A stretch of DNA of 64,000 bases from Microbacterium maritypicum MF109 (GTDB lineage Bacteria > Actinomycetota > Actinomycetes > Actinomycetales > Microbacteriaceae), in NCBI RefSeq assembly GCF_000455825.1, contig NZ_ATAO01000101.1:124001-188000 (forward strand), read 5' to 3'. The notes beneath the pieces were generated by a model. It ran no database searches. It was not told the DNA's origin and saw only the letters and a list, made by a program, of their open reading frames with translations. Positions 9,147-18,477 of this stretch are shown here, piece by piece. Positions within the stretch are counted from its first letter, which is position 1, and each line of letters opens with the position of its first letter. Both the position numbers and the translations under genes were made by a program.

Positions 9147-9757
9147 TACCGGGTCTCCAGCGCGAGACGTCCGGCCAGGAGCACGTACGTCGCGGCGAAG
9201 GAGCGGCGCAGCCACGTCATGACCCTCGGTCGCCCCAGCACCTGGGCGCGCATGGTGGCCGCGAAGACGCCGTACAGCGCGAAGACCACGAACGTGAGCG
9301 CCATGAACACCAGGCTGAGCCCGACCATCTGCCAGGTGCCGTTCGGCGTCTGGGCCGGGACGAACTGGGGCAGGAAGGCGAAGAAGAAGATCGTGAGCTT
9401 GGGATTGAGCACGTTGATGAGGACAGCGGTGCGGATCACTCGCCAGGACGACAGCGGGGCGACGCTCTCGTCGGCCTGGATCAACGACTTGTCCCTCATG
9501 GTCTGCCAGGCGAGGAACAGCAGATAGGCGATGCCGAGCCACTTGATGGTCTCGAACGCGATCGCGGAGGCGTTCAGGATCGCTGCGAGCCCCGTGATCG
9601 CGGCGATCATGTGCGGGATGACACCGAGGGTGCAGCCGAACGCGGCGATGACTCCGGCTCGGCGACCTCGCGAGATGCCCGCCGCTATCGAGTAGACGGC
9701 ACCGGTCCCCGGCGTCGCGACGATCACCAGGGTGGTCAGCAGGAATGCGATGCTCAT
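9146..9757 (-). CDS. LysE/RhtB-family amino acid exporter
   Basis: 203 residues with about six hydrophobic segments and the LysE/RhtB N-terminal signature around 'IVATPGTGAVYSIAAG' and 'GCTLGVIPHMIAA', plus the mid-protein 'LNPKLTIFFFAFLPQFV'. It should sit in the cytoplasmic membrane and export amino acids or similar metabolites by proton exchange; the substrate cannot be read from the sequence. Length matches the family. It is a monocistronic gene between pcrA and the large surface protein. Confidence 0.88.
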   Translation of the reverse strand: MSIAFLLTTLVIVATPGTGAVYSIAAGISRGRRAGVIAAFGCTLGVIPHMIAAITGLAAILNASAIAFETIKWLGIAYLLFLAWQTMRDKSLIQADESVAPLSSWRVIRTAVLINVLNPKLTIFFFAFLPQFVPAQTPNGTWQMVGLSLVFMALTFVVFALYGVFAATMRAQVLGRPRVMTWLRRSFAATYVLLAGRLALETR

Positions 9758-9922
9758 CGACGGCCCTCCGCGCGCGGTCCTTCCGCGCCTCCCCCATGTC
9801 TAGCGGTGCCGGTGCCCTGCGCGCATCCTCCGCTGCAGATGATTCACGCGGAGCGGCGGGCACGTGACCGTCCGGCCGCCGGAGGGGGCACACGAGCGCA
9901 CGCGCGCGCCCCCTCCCATGGC

Positions 9923-12900
9923 TCATGCCGTGCGCTTGCGCCGCACGGCCACCGCACCGGCGGTGAGCAGCATCAGCGCCAGTGCGACGGCGGCGACGGG
10001 GAGTTCCGCACCGGTCGTCGCCAGCCCACCGACCCCTGCCCCGGCCTCTCCCCCGGCCCCGGCCCCGCTACCCGCCGCGACGCGGAGGTCCGCCCAACCG
10101 AGGAGCGCGCCGCTCGCATCGAACACCGCGATCCTGTGCGCGCCGAGCGGAGCGTCCGCCGGGACGGTCACCGAGATGGTGCCCGCGTCCGTGAGCGTCC
10201 CCGACGCGATCCGCGTCGGGTCGGAGTACATCCACACCGACACGTCCGTTCCCGTGCCGCCGGCCCCGACCGTGATCGTGACCTTCTGCCCGCGGGTCGC
10301 GACCGACGGGTCCACCGTCAGACCGTGGCGATTGTCGTCGACGAGGCCGGTGCCCGGGAGCGGCGGGGTCTCGCCGCCGGGGGTGCCGTCGTCGACTCCC
10401 GGCAGCGTTCCCGTGCGCAGCGCCTCGGATGCGAACCCGTCGGCGAACCACCACACCGGGCGCTGTCCGTCAACCGACAGCGAGGCCGGCGCGGTCGCGA
10501 AGCCCTCGTTGTTGATGTCGGGCATCCCGGCAGGGCGGGGGTAGTGCACGAGGCTCGGCTGCCCGGTGCCGTTCAGCGTGATCTCGGCGGAGCGGCCCTG
10601 GCAGCCGTCGTCGCACACGGCCCACAGGGTGTTACGCACGGTGTCGTAGTCGAGCGCCATGACTCCGGTGAGACCGGGAGCGATCTCCGACACGAGCGTC
10701 GCGGAGCCGTCGGCCCCGAGGGCGAATGCGTAGACGTGACCGTTGTCCTCGACCGCGACGAAGAACAGCCCGTCACCGTGACCGGCATAGTCCTTCGGGT
10801 CGTACGCCGCACCCGTCCTGTCATCGAAGAGCTTTCCGGCGAGCGCGGCATCCGGCACCCACTGCACGGCCTCCATGCCGAGGTTCGCCCCGACGGCAGG
10901 AAGCAACGCGGTCAGATCCCATTCCTGCTGGGCGACGAGATCGCCGTCCGAGGCCTCGGGGTCGACCTTCAGCACCACGTTCTGGTTCACGCCCTTGGCG
11001 CTGTTGTCGCGTTCGGACGCCACGTAGACGAAGCCGTCTCCGTCGACCGTGATGCCTTCGGTGTCGGGGCCCGCGGCGCCCGGGTTCGCGGCGTCCTTCT
11101 GGAAGCGCACACGCTTGCCCGCATCCCAGCCGTCGACCTTCTCGACCGAGCCGTCGGCGTGCGCCTCGAGCTTCCAGATACGGCCTTGTCCGTTGTCGAC
11201 CGCCCAGAGGAACGCGCCGTCGGCGGTCTCCTGCACGTCGAGCCCCGAGCTGTCCTCGAGGAACGTCGGGATGCTGTCCACCACGCGCACCTCGGCAGAG
11301 CCGGGCCACGGCGACACGGCAACCTCACCGGTGCACACGTTCGCGGTGCCCTTCGTGGGCGCTGCGGTGACGGCGAACGCGCCGCTCGTGTCGGGGCAAC
11401 GACCCCAGGTGGTGGCGGCGTGGCCCGCGCCCCACGTGGTCTCGTCCACGAGCAGGTCGCCGTCGAACACCCGCACCGCATCGCCAGCGCCGAGGCCGAA
11501 GCCGAGCTGCGCCCGCTCGATCACGAGGTACTCCCCCGCACCGATCGACGTACCGGCCGGGATCGCGTACGCGTGGGTGTCGTCGTCGTCCTTCACCACG
11601 ATGCCCGACACATCGAGCGCCGTGCTCGTCGGGTTCACGAGCTCCACCCAGTCGTCGGGCGAGCCGCCGTCGGATTCGACCTCGTTGATGCGCACGGGGT
11701 TGCCGCAGGCGTTGCGCAGCCCCTTGGTCGAGACCGCGATGTCGACGAAGTCGCCGGTGGCATCAGCGCAACGCGCGAGGACCCCTGCGGCATGCGCGGC
11801 GTACACGTGCTCATCGACCGTGTTGCCGTTCGCGTCGCGGATCGACACGGTATCGCCGTTGCCGAGACCGAAGACGAAGTTCGTGGGCTGGTCGAAGACG
11901 AAGTAGCCTCCGGGCTGCAGGATCGTGCCTGCGGGCAACGGAGTGGTTTCACCGGCGTGGCCGACGGGGTCGCTGTCCATCACGGTCCAGCCGGAGAGGT
12001 CGACCGCCGTGCTGCCGGTGTTGACGACCTCGACCCAGTCGGTGGTGTCGCCGTTCGACTCGATCTCGTTGATCACGACGTCGGGCATGACGCACGAGTT
12101 CGTGGCGCCCGGGGTCGGGTGCGCGAGCACGAAGGAGCCGACGCCGTCAGGGCAGCGCGCCAGGGTGGCCGCGGCGAAGTCGCCGTCGATCGCCGCGTGC
12201 CCCTGCCACGGGAGCGTGTCGTCGATCATCGCGCCCGAGGTGTCGTAGAGGCGGATGCGGTCGGCGCTGCCGATGCCGATCGGCTCGCGGAATGCGGCCT
12301 CGACGCCTCCGGAGACCCCGACCGTACCCTCTTCGACCACGAGGAACTGTCCCGCGCCGATCTGCGTTCCCGGGAGGAACTGCCAGCGGTGATCGTCCGA
12401 GTTGTCCCGGATCTCGTAGCCCGAGATGTCGAGCGCAGCGGTGCCGGGGTTGTAGAACTCCACCCAGTCGGCCGGCTGCGAGTCGACCTCGTTGATCACG
12501 ATGGAACCGGCGACAGGAGCAACCTCGCAATCGTTCGCAGCGCCGGGCGTCACCTGCGTCGCCGGCGCCCAGGTACCCGTGCCGTCAGGGCAGCGCGCCC
12601 ACACCGACAGCGGCGCGGTGTTCGCATAGGCATAGGAGTCGACCTCGGTGCCGTCCGGGTCGAAGAGCACGACCTCGTCGCCCTTGCCGAGCCCGAACGC
12701 GAAGTCGACGTCCTTCACCAGCACCAGGAACTCCCCCGGGGCGAGCGACGTGCCATCCGGGGCCGCGCCGAAGGTGTCGCGCTTCTCGTCCGCGATCTTC
12801 CACCCCGCGAGATCGACCACCTCGGTCCCGGCGTTGTAGATCTCGACCTGGTCGGCGAGGCCGGTCGCCGCGTCGTCGTAGACGATCTCGTTCAGGACGA

Positions 12901-13039
12901 GACTCGGAGCGGTCGACGTCGCCACGGACGGGCGGATGCCGGGGTCGGCGCCGATCGCGGCGAGGGGAGTGACGAGCAGGGCGGCGGCGCTCAAGGCGCA
13001 CACCGCCGTGACCGCCGCTGCACGGTGCAGGCGGGGCAT
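9923..13039 (-). CDS. Surface-anchored lamin-tail-domain protein with phytase-like propeller
   Basis: 1038 residues. A signal peptide (1-~31, 'AAAVTAVCALSAAALLVTPLAA') precedes four lamin-tail domains, each opening with an 'INEV/INEI...DWVE..N' pattern at about 45, 178, 323 and 452. Residues ~580-880 resemble an esterase-like-phytase or SMP-30/NHL propeller ('DTEGITVDGDGFVYVASERD', 'NNEGFATAP'). An Ig-like stretch follows, then 'LATTG' at 1006-1010, a hydrophobic helix and 'RRKRTA', a sortase sorting signal. It is probably linked to the cell wall, where it may bind or hydrolyse an extracellular substrate; no enzyme activity can be assigned. An AGGAG box precedes the ATG. Confidence 0.82.
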   Translation of the reverse strand: MPRLHRAAAVTAVCALSAAALLVTPLAAIGADPGIRPSVATSTAPSLVLNEIVYDDAATGLADQVEIYNAGTEVVDLAGWKIADEKRDTFGAAPDGTSLAPGEFLVLVKDVDFAFGLGKGDEVVLFDPDGTEVDSYAYANTAPLSVWARCPDGTGTWAPATQVTPGAANDCEVAPVAGSIVINEVDSQPADWVEFYNPGTAALDISGYEIRDNSDDHRWQFLPGTQIGAGQFLVVEEGTVGVSGGVEAAFREPIGIGSADRIRLYDTSGAMIDDTLPWQGHAAIDGDFAAATLARCPDGVGSFVLAHPTPGATNSCVMPDVVINEIESNGDTTDWVEVVNTGSTAVDLSGWTVMDSDPVGHAGETTPLPAGTILQPGGYFVFDQPTNFVFGLGNGDTVSIRDANGNTVDEHVYAAHAAGVLARCADATGDFVDIAVSTKGLRNACGNPVRINEVESDGGSPDDWVELVNPTSTALDVSGIVVKDDDDTHAYAIPAGTSIGAGEYLVIERAQLGFGLGAGDAVRVFDGDLLVDETTWGAGHAATTWGRCPDTSGAFAVTAAPTKGTANVCTGEVAVSPWPGSAEVRVVDSIPTFLEDSSGLDVQETADGAFLWAVDNGQGRIWKLEAHADGSVEKVDGWDAGKRVRFQKDAANPGAAGPDTEGITVDGDGFVYVASERDNSAKGVNQNVVLKVDPEASDGDLVAQQEWDLTALLPAVGANLGMEAVQWVPDAALAGKLFDDRTGAAYDPKDYAGHGDGLFFVAVEDNGHVYAFALGADGSATLVSEIAPGLTGVMALDYDTVRNTLWAVCDDGCQGRSAEITLNGTGQPSLVHYPRPAGMPDINNEGFATAPASLSVDGQRPVWWFADGFASEALRTGTLPGVDDGTPGGETPPLPGTGLVDDNRHGLTVDPSVATRGQKVTITVGAGGTGTDVSVWMYSDPTRIASGTLTDAGTISVTVPADAPLGAHRIAVFDASGALLGWADLRVAAGSGAGAGGEAGAGVGGLATTGAELPVAAVALALMLLTAGAVAVRRKRTA

Positions 13040-13224
13040 GGAGGACTCCTGGGTGGCTGGGCCGGCAGACCCCAGGGTGCAGGGCCGGACCGGAGGGGGG
13101 ACTCAGTCGGGTACCCGCCCAGACCACCGACCCCACGTGGCCGCAGAGGATCCGCCGAGTGCACGGCAGATGAACGGAAGGTGGCCATCCGCTGCCCACG
13201 TCTTCGCCGTTCCCGGTTCCCGTC

Positions 13225-13279
13225 CCGGTCGCACTTGCCGCCGCATCAGCGCGTCCGGAACGGCGAGTGGTGCGACCGG
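13225..13279. repeat. Inverted repeat with GGTCGCAC core
   Basis: Arms CCGGTCGCAC (13225-13234) and GTGCGACCGG (13270-13279) lie in the gap between the surface protein start and the ABC permease stop. The left arm continues TTGCCGCCGC, similar to the element at 21382. The 13040-13301 gap otherwise shows only the AGGAG box of the surface protein gene. Confidence 0.5.
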
Positions 13280-13301
13280 AACGTGCCCGAGGGGAAGAGC
13301 C

Positions 13302-14321
13302 TCAGGCGATGCGCGTGCCCGGGGGCAGCCGGCGAGCCGGCGTCCGCGTGCGCGCCCATGCCCCCGCGAACAGCGAACCCGCGATGACGATCTGCACCCC
13401 CAGGCCGACGAACCAGCTCGGCACCGTCGAGTCGATCACCTCTTGGGGTGTGCGGTACCCGCCACCGGGGTCGCACTCGTCCCAGCGCTGTTCCAAGGGC
13501 GAGAGCTGCGCGCTGCGCAATCCGTACTTGATCTGACCGAACATGTCGACGGGATAACCCCCCGTCGCGTACTCGGTCGGGGTCGCGTCGGCGAGCACGA
13601 CGAACGGGTTCGCGGCGAGCGTCCACCACACCAGATCGAACCGAGGCACATCCTGGGTGCTGTTCACCTCCCAGCGATCACAGTCCGGCGTGCCGTTCGC
13701 GTCGTACGGGCGCGAGTACACGGTCGCTTCGCTGCGCACCGCCATGCCGCCGAGTCCGAACACGATGAGCGTTCCGAACACGAGCGCGGCGACGACCAGG
13801 TAGGTCGTCGCGACCGAGAACAGCGGACGCGCGATGAGTCCACTCAACCCCACTCCGATCGCGGCCACGATGATGATCTCGGCCGCGAGCACGAGCAGGG
13901 AGATGAGCAGCACGGCCGGGTTCGCTCCCCCACCCAGCAACGACAGGGCCAGGAACGGCACCGCGACCACCAGGAAGGCGCCGCCGGTCGCCACGGCCGC
14001 GACGAGCTTGCCGAGCATGATGTCGCCGGTCGACGCGGCGGTCACCTGCACGGCCGCGAGCGTCGCGGCATCGCGATCCCCGTTGATCGCGTTGCCGCTG
14101 AGCGTCGGCGACACCAGCACGACCAGCAGCAGCACGATGTTGACGACGATCGAGTAGACGCCGGCACCGACCGCATCGCCCCAGGAGTACACGGCGAACG
14201 AGAGCCCCGTGACCCCGAGCAGCACCAGGGCGAAGACCCCGAGCAGCACATACCAGCCCACGCTGCGCAAGCGTTGGGTCAGTTCGAGTCGGGCGATGAT
14301 GCCGATGTTCGCGAGGCTCAT
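13302..14321 (-). CDS. ABC-2 type transporter permease
   Basis: 339 residues with about six membrane segments: one near 22-44, a cluster between 65 and 215, and one near 305-325. Between the last two lies a ~100-residue extracytoplasmic loop with three cysteines. The N-terminus 'IIARLELTQRLRSVGWYVL' is typical of ABC-2 exporter permeases. Its ATG overlaps the stop of the ATPase gene by four bases (14318-14321), so the two are one transporter. Substrate unknown; such pairs often export peptides, lipids or drugs. Confidence 0.8.
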   Translation of the reverse strand: MSLANIGIIARLELTQRLRSVGWYVLLGVFALVLLGVTGLSFAVYSWGDAVGAGVYSIVVNIVLLLVVLVSPTLSGNAINGDRDAATLAAVQVTAASTGDIMLGKLVAAVATGGAFLVVAVPFLALSLLGGGANPAVLLISLLVLAAEIIIVAAIGVGLSGLIARPLFSVATTYLVVAALVFGTLIVFGLGGMAVRSEATVYSRPYDANGTPDCDRWEVNSTQDVPRFDLVWWTLAANPFVVLADATPTEYATGGYPVDMFGQIKYGLRSAQLSPLEQRWDECDPGGGYRTPQEVIDSTVPSWFVGLGVQIVIAGSLFAGAWARTRTPARRLPPGTRIA

Positions 14322-15277
14322 GCGCCCGCCTCCGTTCCTGTGGATGCCTGGGGTGGTGTCGCATGATGCAGGTTCAGGAACGTGTGCTCCAACTGGTTCT
14401 GCGCCGGAGCGAACTCCACGACCGGGAGCCCCGCCTCGATCAGATGCCGAAGGGCCTGTGCCGCGGCATCCTCTCCCTCGAATCCGACGAGCACCGCTCC
14501 GCGATCCTGCGAGAGGGATTCGGGGGCGATACCGAGATTCGAGGCCACCTGCCAGGCATCGGCCTTCATCCGATCCTCGGTCGCACCGGCGAGACGCACC
14601 CGCCACGCGCGCAGCATGCTCCGCGCCGGTGCGGCATCGACGACGGCACCGGCGACGAGGAAGACCGCGTCGTCGACGACCTCTTCGAGCTCCGAGAGGA
14701 TGTGGCTCGAGATCAGCACGGTGCGCCCCTCCGCCGCGAAACGGCGCAGCAGCACCCGCAGCTGCACCCGCGCCTCCGGATCGAGACCGGAAGCCGGTTC
14801 GTCGAGGAGCAGCACCTGCGGGTCGTTCACCAACGCGCGTGCCAGGCCCAGCTTCTGCTTCTGCCCTCGCGACAGCACCTTGGCCGGGGAGTCGGCGAGT
14901 TCGGTCAGCCCGACGAGGGCGAGCAGCTGCTCCGCACGGACCGCGGCCTGCGGCTTCTCGATGCCGTACAGGCGGGCGGTCGTGACGATGGTCTCCCGTG
15001 CGGTGAGCGACGGCCACGCACCGAGAGCGTCCGGCATCCATCCGAGCAGGCGTCGTGCGGCGAGCGGATCGACGGAGGGGTCGACGCCTCCGATGCTGAT
15101 CGTCCCGGTGTCGGGAGCGAGGAGGGAGGCGAGCATCAGCAGCAGAGTGGTCTTGCCTGCTCCGTTCGGCCCCACGAGGCCGGTGACGCGGCCGGGCTCG
15201 GCTCGGAGAGTGGCGCCCCTCACCGCCTGCACCGTCCCGAACGCTCTGCTGACGTCTTGCACCACGATTCCGGTCAT
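14318..15277 (-). CDS. ABC transporter ATP-binding protein
   Basis: 319 residues. Walker A 'GPNGAGKTT', Walker B 'VLLLDEPASGLDPEA' and the H-loop region 'VLISSHILSELEEV' are intact. The signature motif reads 'LSRGQKQKLGLARAL', with Arg replacing the second Gly of LSGGQ, a variant seen in some CcmA-type exporters. A ~100-residue C-terminal extension follows the nucleotide-binding domain. It energises the permease encoded immediately downstream. Confidence 0.88.
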   Translation of the reverse strand: MTGIVVQDVSRAFGTVQAVRGATLRAEPGRVTGLVGPNGAGKTTLLLMLASLLAPDTGTISIGGVDPSVDPLAARRLLGWMPDALGAWPSLTARETIVTTARLYGIEKPQAAVRAEQLLALVGLTELADSPAKVLSRGQKQKLGLARALVNDPQVLLLDEPASGLDPEARVQLRVLLRRFAAEGRTVLISSHILSELEEVVDDAVFLVAGAVVDAAPARSMLRAWRVRLAGATEDRMKADAWQVASNLGIAPESLSQDRGAVLVGFEGEDAAAQALRHLIEAGLPVVEFAPAQNQLEHTFLNLHHATPPQASTGTEAGA

Positions 15278-15366
15278 GCGGTCAGTCTGGCATCCGGAGT
15301 CCGTCGCCTCCGGGACCTCGGGGCGGATGCTCAGGCCCGGCCGCAGAGGGGTGACACAATCAGCTC

Positions 15367-15765
15367 ATGCGCACGATCCTCAACATCATCTGGGTCATCC
15401 TCGCCGGCTGGGCCCTGTTCCTCGGGTACGTCCTCGCCGGCATCCTGCTGTGCATCCCGATCATCACGATCCCCTGGGCGATCGCCTCGTTCCGCATCGC
15501 CGCCTACGCGATCTGGCCGTTCGGCCGCGAGGTCATCAGCAAGCCCACCGCGGGTGTCGGGTCGTTCCTCGGCAACGTGCTGTGGGTGATCCTGGCCGGC
15601 TGGTGGCTCGCGATCGGACACATCGTGTCCGGAATCCTGCTCTGCATCACGATCATCGGCATCCCGATGGGCATCGCCGACTTCAAGATGGTCCCGATCT
15701 CGCTCATGCCGCTGGGCAAGGAGATCGTCTCCACCCGCCGCGGTGCCTTCGACCGCACCCTCTGA
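15367..15765 (+). CDS. YccF-family membrane protein
   Basis: 132 residues with two internally repeated YccF units: 'NIIWVILAGWALFLGYVLAGILLCIPIITIP' and 'NVLWVILAGWWLAIGHIVSGILLCITIIGIP' share the same order of Trp, Gly and Ile-Pro positions. Each unit is a pair of hydrophobic helices, so the protein should lie in the cytoplasmic membrane. The function of YccF proteins is not established. Confidence 0.82.
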   Translation: MRTILNIIWVILAGWALFLGYVLAGILLCIPIITIPWAIASFRIAAYAIWPFGREVISKPTAGVGSFLGNVLWVILAGWWLAIGHIVSGILLCITIIGIPMGIADFKMVPISLMPLGKEIVSTRRGAFDRTL

Positions 15766-15807
15766 GCGGGAGTCCGCCGACACCGGCCCCATTCACACCG
15801 GCCCCTC

Positions 15808-15813
15808 TACACT
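15808..15813 (+). promoter_or_regulatory. -10 box of the hemerythrin gene, leaderless type
   Basis: TACACT six bases before the ATG at 15820, with no room for a ribosome binding site. Confidence 0.45.
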
Positions 15814-15819
15814 GGGCCG

Positions 15820-16281
15820 ATGGATGCCGCCCGTCTGATCGCCTGGGATCAGGAGCTCCGGTCGGCGCACTCCCGTCTGCGTGCCGCCCTCGCCGCCACG
15901 CGCGACGCCCTCGACCAGGGCACGGACGTCCCCGATGCCACATCGGAACTCGTGCTCTACTGCGTCGGATTCTGCGCCGCCCTCGACGGCCATCACGGCG
16001 CCGAGGATCGGCAGCTCTTCCCTGCTCTGCGCGCGGAGCATCCGGAGCTCGGCGGGATCATCGACAAGCTGATGCAGGACCACTCGATGCTCGCCCACCT
16101 GCTCGCCTCGCTGCGCGGTGCAGCCGAGCGCGGCGACGATGCGACCGCGATCGGCGGTCACCTCGACGGGATCGCCGCGATCATGGAATCCCACTTCCGT
16201 TTCGAGGAACGCGAGATCCTCGAGCCCCTGCGCGCCCTCGTGCTCGAGAGCGACGTGCAGAGCGTGCTCGGACCGCTCTGA
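15820..16281 (+). CDS. Hemerythrin HHE-domain protein
   Basis: 153 residues predicted as a four-helix bundle. Likely iron-ligand positions are visible as 'LDGHHGAEDRQLFP', 'MQDHSMLAHLL' and 'MESHFRFEEREIL', matching the H-HxxxE-HxxxH-HxxxxE/D arrangement of HHE proteins. Such proteins bind a di-iron centre and serve in oxygen or nitric oxide sensing or iron handling; which applies here is unknown. It converges with the glycerophosphodiesterase gene, 23 bases away. Confidence 0.85.
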   Translation: MDAARLIAWDQELRSAHSRLRAALAATRDALDQGTDVPDATSELVLYCVGFCAALDGHHGAEDRQLFPALRAEHPELGGIIDKLMQDHSMLAHLLASLRGAAERGDDATAIGGHLDGIAAIMESHFRFEEREILEPLRALVLESDVQSVLGPL

Positions 16282-16304
16282 CGACGCGGACCTGCGCGAC
16301 CGCG

Positions 16305-17291
16305 TCAACTGCGGAAGAAGGCGACGCCCAGATCCGGATGATCGACGAACACGCCGTCCACGCCCTGACGTGCGATGACGCCCCACTCCGCCTCGTAGTC
16401 GCCGTAGGCGCCGCGCCCGCCCGGACCACGGAATTCCGCCGCGAGGAAGGCGTTCTCCGGCCGACACGTCCACGTGAAGACCTGCAGACCTCGTGCATGC
16501 GCATCCGCGACGATCGTGTTGCCCCGGTCGAGCAGCATCTTCTTGCTCACGCTGATGCCGTCGACCTGTCCGACGAGGGCGTCGAGCCCCTCCGGGGTGA
16601 CGGTCTCCCTGTACGTGCGGGCGTGCGTGCCCTCGGCCACCAGGAGGTCGTACGGACGCCCCGACGCCTCGATCAGGTAGATGTACGATGCGGAGATCCC
16701 GCGTTCCCGCAGCTGCCCGAGCACGGTCGACTCGAAGCACTCGATCACCAGCGGCAGCTCCCCCTCGGCCCATCCGGCGTCGCGCAGCTCGCGGTCGATG
16801 AGGGGGGCCAGGTCGAGGCCGATGCTCGCGAAGTACGTGGCGTGCTTGACCTCGAGCACCACGCCGATCTCGCGTCCATGCTCCGCCGATCCGTCGCGCA
16901 CGATGTCGAGCACATCGCGCAGGCGCAGGATCTGCTGGGCGCCGTCGAAGCTCGCGCTCGATGCCCGCACCTCGGGCAGCCGCTCGCGGATGCGCAGGGT
17001 CGACAACTCGTCCCACGTGAAGTCCTCGCTGAACCATCCCGTCAGCGCCTGCCCGTCGACGCGCTTCGTCGTCTTGCGGTCGGCGAACTCCGAATGTTCC
17101 GCGACGTCGGTCGTGCCCGAGATCTCGTTCTCGTGCCGCACGATGAGCACGCCGTCCTTGGTCGCCACGACGTCGGGTTCGACCGCATCCACCCCCATGG
17201 CGAGAGCGAGCTCATAGGAGGAGCGGCTGTGCTCCGGGCGATAGCCGGGCGCACCGCGGTGCCCGATGACGAGGGGTGATTTCCTGGGCAC
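16305..17291 (-). CDS. Glycerophosphodiester phosphodiesterase
   Basis: 328 residues of GDPD TIM-barrel type. The N-terminus carries 'VIGHRGAPGYRPEHSRSSYE' with the catalytic His-Arg-Gly, then 'DAVEPDVVATKDGVLIVRHE', which holds the metal-binding Glu/Asp and second His. 'GVVLEVKH' supplies the later acidic residue. It hydrolyses glycerophosphodiesters to glycerol-3-phosphate and an alcohol. There is no signal peptide if translation starts at GTG 17291, which I prefer because it sits six bases from a GAGAG box; a GTG at 17309 is the alternative. The enzyme would then be cytosolic. Confidence 0.87.
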   Translation of the reverse strand: MPRKSPLVIGHRGAPGYRPEHSRSSYELALAMGVDAVEPDVVATKDGVLIVRHENEISGTTDVAEHSEFADRKTTKRVDGQALTGWFSEDFTWDELSTLRIRERLPEVRASSASFDGAQQILRLRDVLDIVRDGSAEHGREIGVVLEVKHATYFASIGLDLAPLIDRELRDAGWAEGELPLVIECFESTVLGQLRERGISASYIYLIEASGRPYDLLVAEGTHARTYRETVTPEGLDALVGQVDGISVSKKMLLDRGNTIVADAHARGLQVFTWTCRPENAFLAAEFRGPGGRGAYGDYEAEWGVIARQGVDGVFVDHPDLGVAFFRS

Positions 17292-17382
17292 GCTCTCAGC
17301 GTAGAACACCCCGGCGATGCGCCCTCCCGAGTATCGTGGAGGAAAGAGACCTACTACCCCCCTTTTGGAGTGAGGCCCACCA

Positions 17383-18309
17383 ATGAGCAACTTCGCTTTC
17401 AACAACCCTGCTTTCCAGCAGCAGGACCCGCGCAACGTCGCGACGTACCCGGGCGGACCTCAGGCTGCCCAGGGCGCGCAGAACGCCTCGCTCCAGCACG
17501 GGGCGATGGACGCTGCGGCCAACGCACAGCTCGAGGGCATGTACGCCGCCCCGCCGGCCGGAGCGATCGAGACCGACCGCATGTCGGTCGAGGACACGGT
17601 CTGGAAGACGGCCGGCCTGTTCGGCATCCTGCTCGTCACCGCCGCGATCGGCTGGGTGCTGACGCTCGGCGGCCTGGACGTGCCGCGATATGACCCGTAC
17701 AACCCCGCGCCCGTCAGCATGCTGCCGTGGATCGTCGGCGCCCTCGGCGGCTTCGTGCTCGCGATGGTCATCACCTTCACGTCGCGCAAGAAGGTCCGGC
17801 CCGCGCTGATCTTCGCCTACGCGGCGTTCGAGGGCCTCTTCATCGGTGGCATCTCGGCGTTCTTCGAGGTCATCTACCCCGGCATCGTCTTCCAGGCGAC
17901 GCTCGCGACCGTCTCGGTCGTCGGGGTGACCCTGGCTCTCTTCGCGAGCGGCAAGATCCGCGCGTCGAAGAAGGCGACGAAGATCTTCATGATCGCGATG
18001 ATCGGCTACCTGGTCTTCTCGCTGCTGAACCTGGTCCTCATGTGGACCGGCGTGCTGCCCCAGGGCCAGGCCTTCGGCCTGCTGAGCGCCAACATCTTCG
18101 GCATCCCGCTCGGTGTCATCATCGGCGTGCTCGTCGTCATCATGGCGGCGTACTCGCTCGTGCTCGACTTCGATCAGATCCAGCAGGGCGTCCGCAACGG
18201 TGCTCCCCGCAAGTACGGCTGGCTCGGCGCCTTCGGCATCATGGTCACGGTCGTCTGGCTCTACGTCGAGATCCTGCGCATCATCGCGATCGTCCGCGGC
18301 AACAACTGA
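17383..18309 (+). CDS. Bax inhibitor-1/YccA-family membrane protein
   Basis: 308 residues. About 70 hydrophilic, Gln/Asn/Ala-rich residues precede seven hydrophobic segments typical of the BI-1/TMBIM fold, including 'AFEGLFIGGISAFFE', a family landmark, and the charged end 'LDFDQIQQGVRNGAPRKYGW', which holds the conserved acidic pair of the last helix. Related proteins are pH-sensitive calcium leak channels; the bacterial role is not settled. GGAGTG lies ten bases before the ATG. A strong hairpin terminator follows. Confidence 0.85.
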   Translation: MSNFAFNNPAFQQQDPRNVATYPGGPQAAQGAQNASLQHGAMDAAANAQLEGMYAAPPAGAIETDRMSVEDTVWKTAGLFGILLVTAAIGWVLTLGGLDVPRYDPYNPAPVSMLPWIVGALGGFVLAMVITFTSRKKVRPALIFAYAAFEGLFIGGISAFFEVIYPGIVFQATLATVSVVGVTLALFASGKIRASKKATKIFMIAMIGYLVFSLLNLVLMWTGVLPQGQAFGLLSANIFGIPLGVIIGVLVVIMAAYSLVLDFDQIQQGVRNGAPRKYGWLGAFGIMVTVVWLYVEILRIIAIVRGNN

Positions 18310-18333
18310 CCGCGCACCGATCCGACCGCGTCG

Positions 18334-18367
18334 AGAGGCCCGTCTCCCCTGGGGAGGCGGGCCTCTT
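18334..18367 (+). terminator. Rho-independent-like terminator of the BI-1 gene
   Basis: AGAGGCCCGTCTCCCC pairs with GGGGAGGCGGGCCTCT around a single T, with one G-T pair; it begins 24 bases after the stop codon and ends in TTC. Confidence 0.75.
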
Positions 18368-18436
18368 CGCACATCCAGGCATGTGTGCGCAAGGGGTTGG
18401 CACGCGAGCAGCGATGTCGGCACTCTGGATACCAGA

Positions 18437-18456
18437 AGCCCCGGCACCCCGGGGCT
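18437..18456 (+). promoter_or_regulatory. Hairpin in the glsB upstream region
   Basis: AGCCCCGG-CACC-CCGGGGCT, a perfect eight-base stem with a four-base loop, lies 21 bases before the glsB start. It could be a messenger structure or an operator. Confidence 0.4.
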
Positions 18457-18477
18457 CCCGATCCACAGGAGCTGACC

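Noticed and set aside
6549..9527. A 992-codon open frame on the + strand
   Set aside because: Antisense shadow of pcrA, whose helicase motifs are complete on the minus strand.
9611..13387. A 1258-codon open frame on the + strand
   Set aside because: Antisense to the lamin-tail protein, no recognisable domain, no ribosome binding site.
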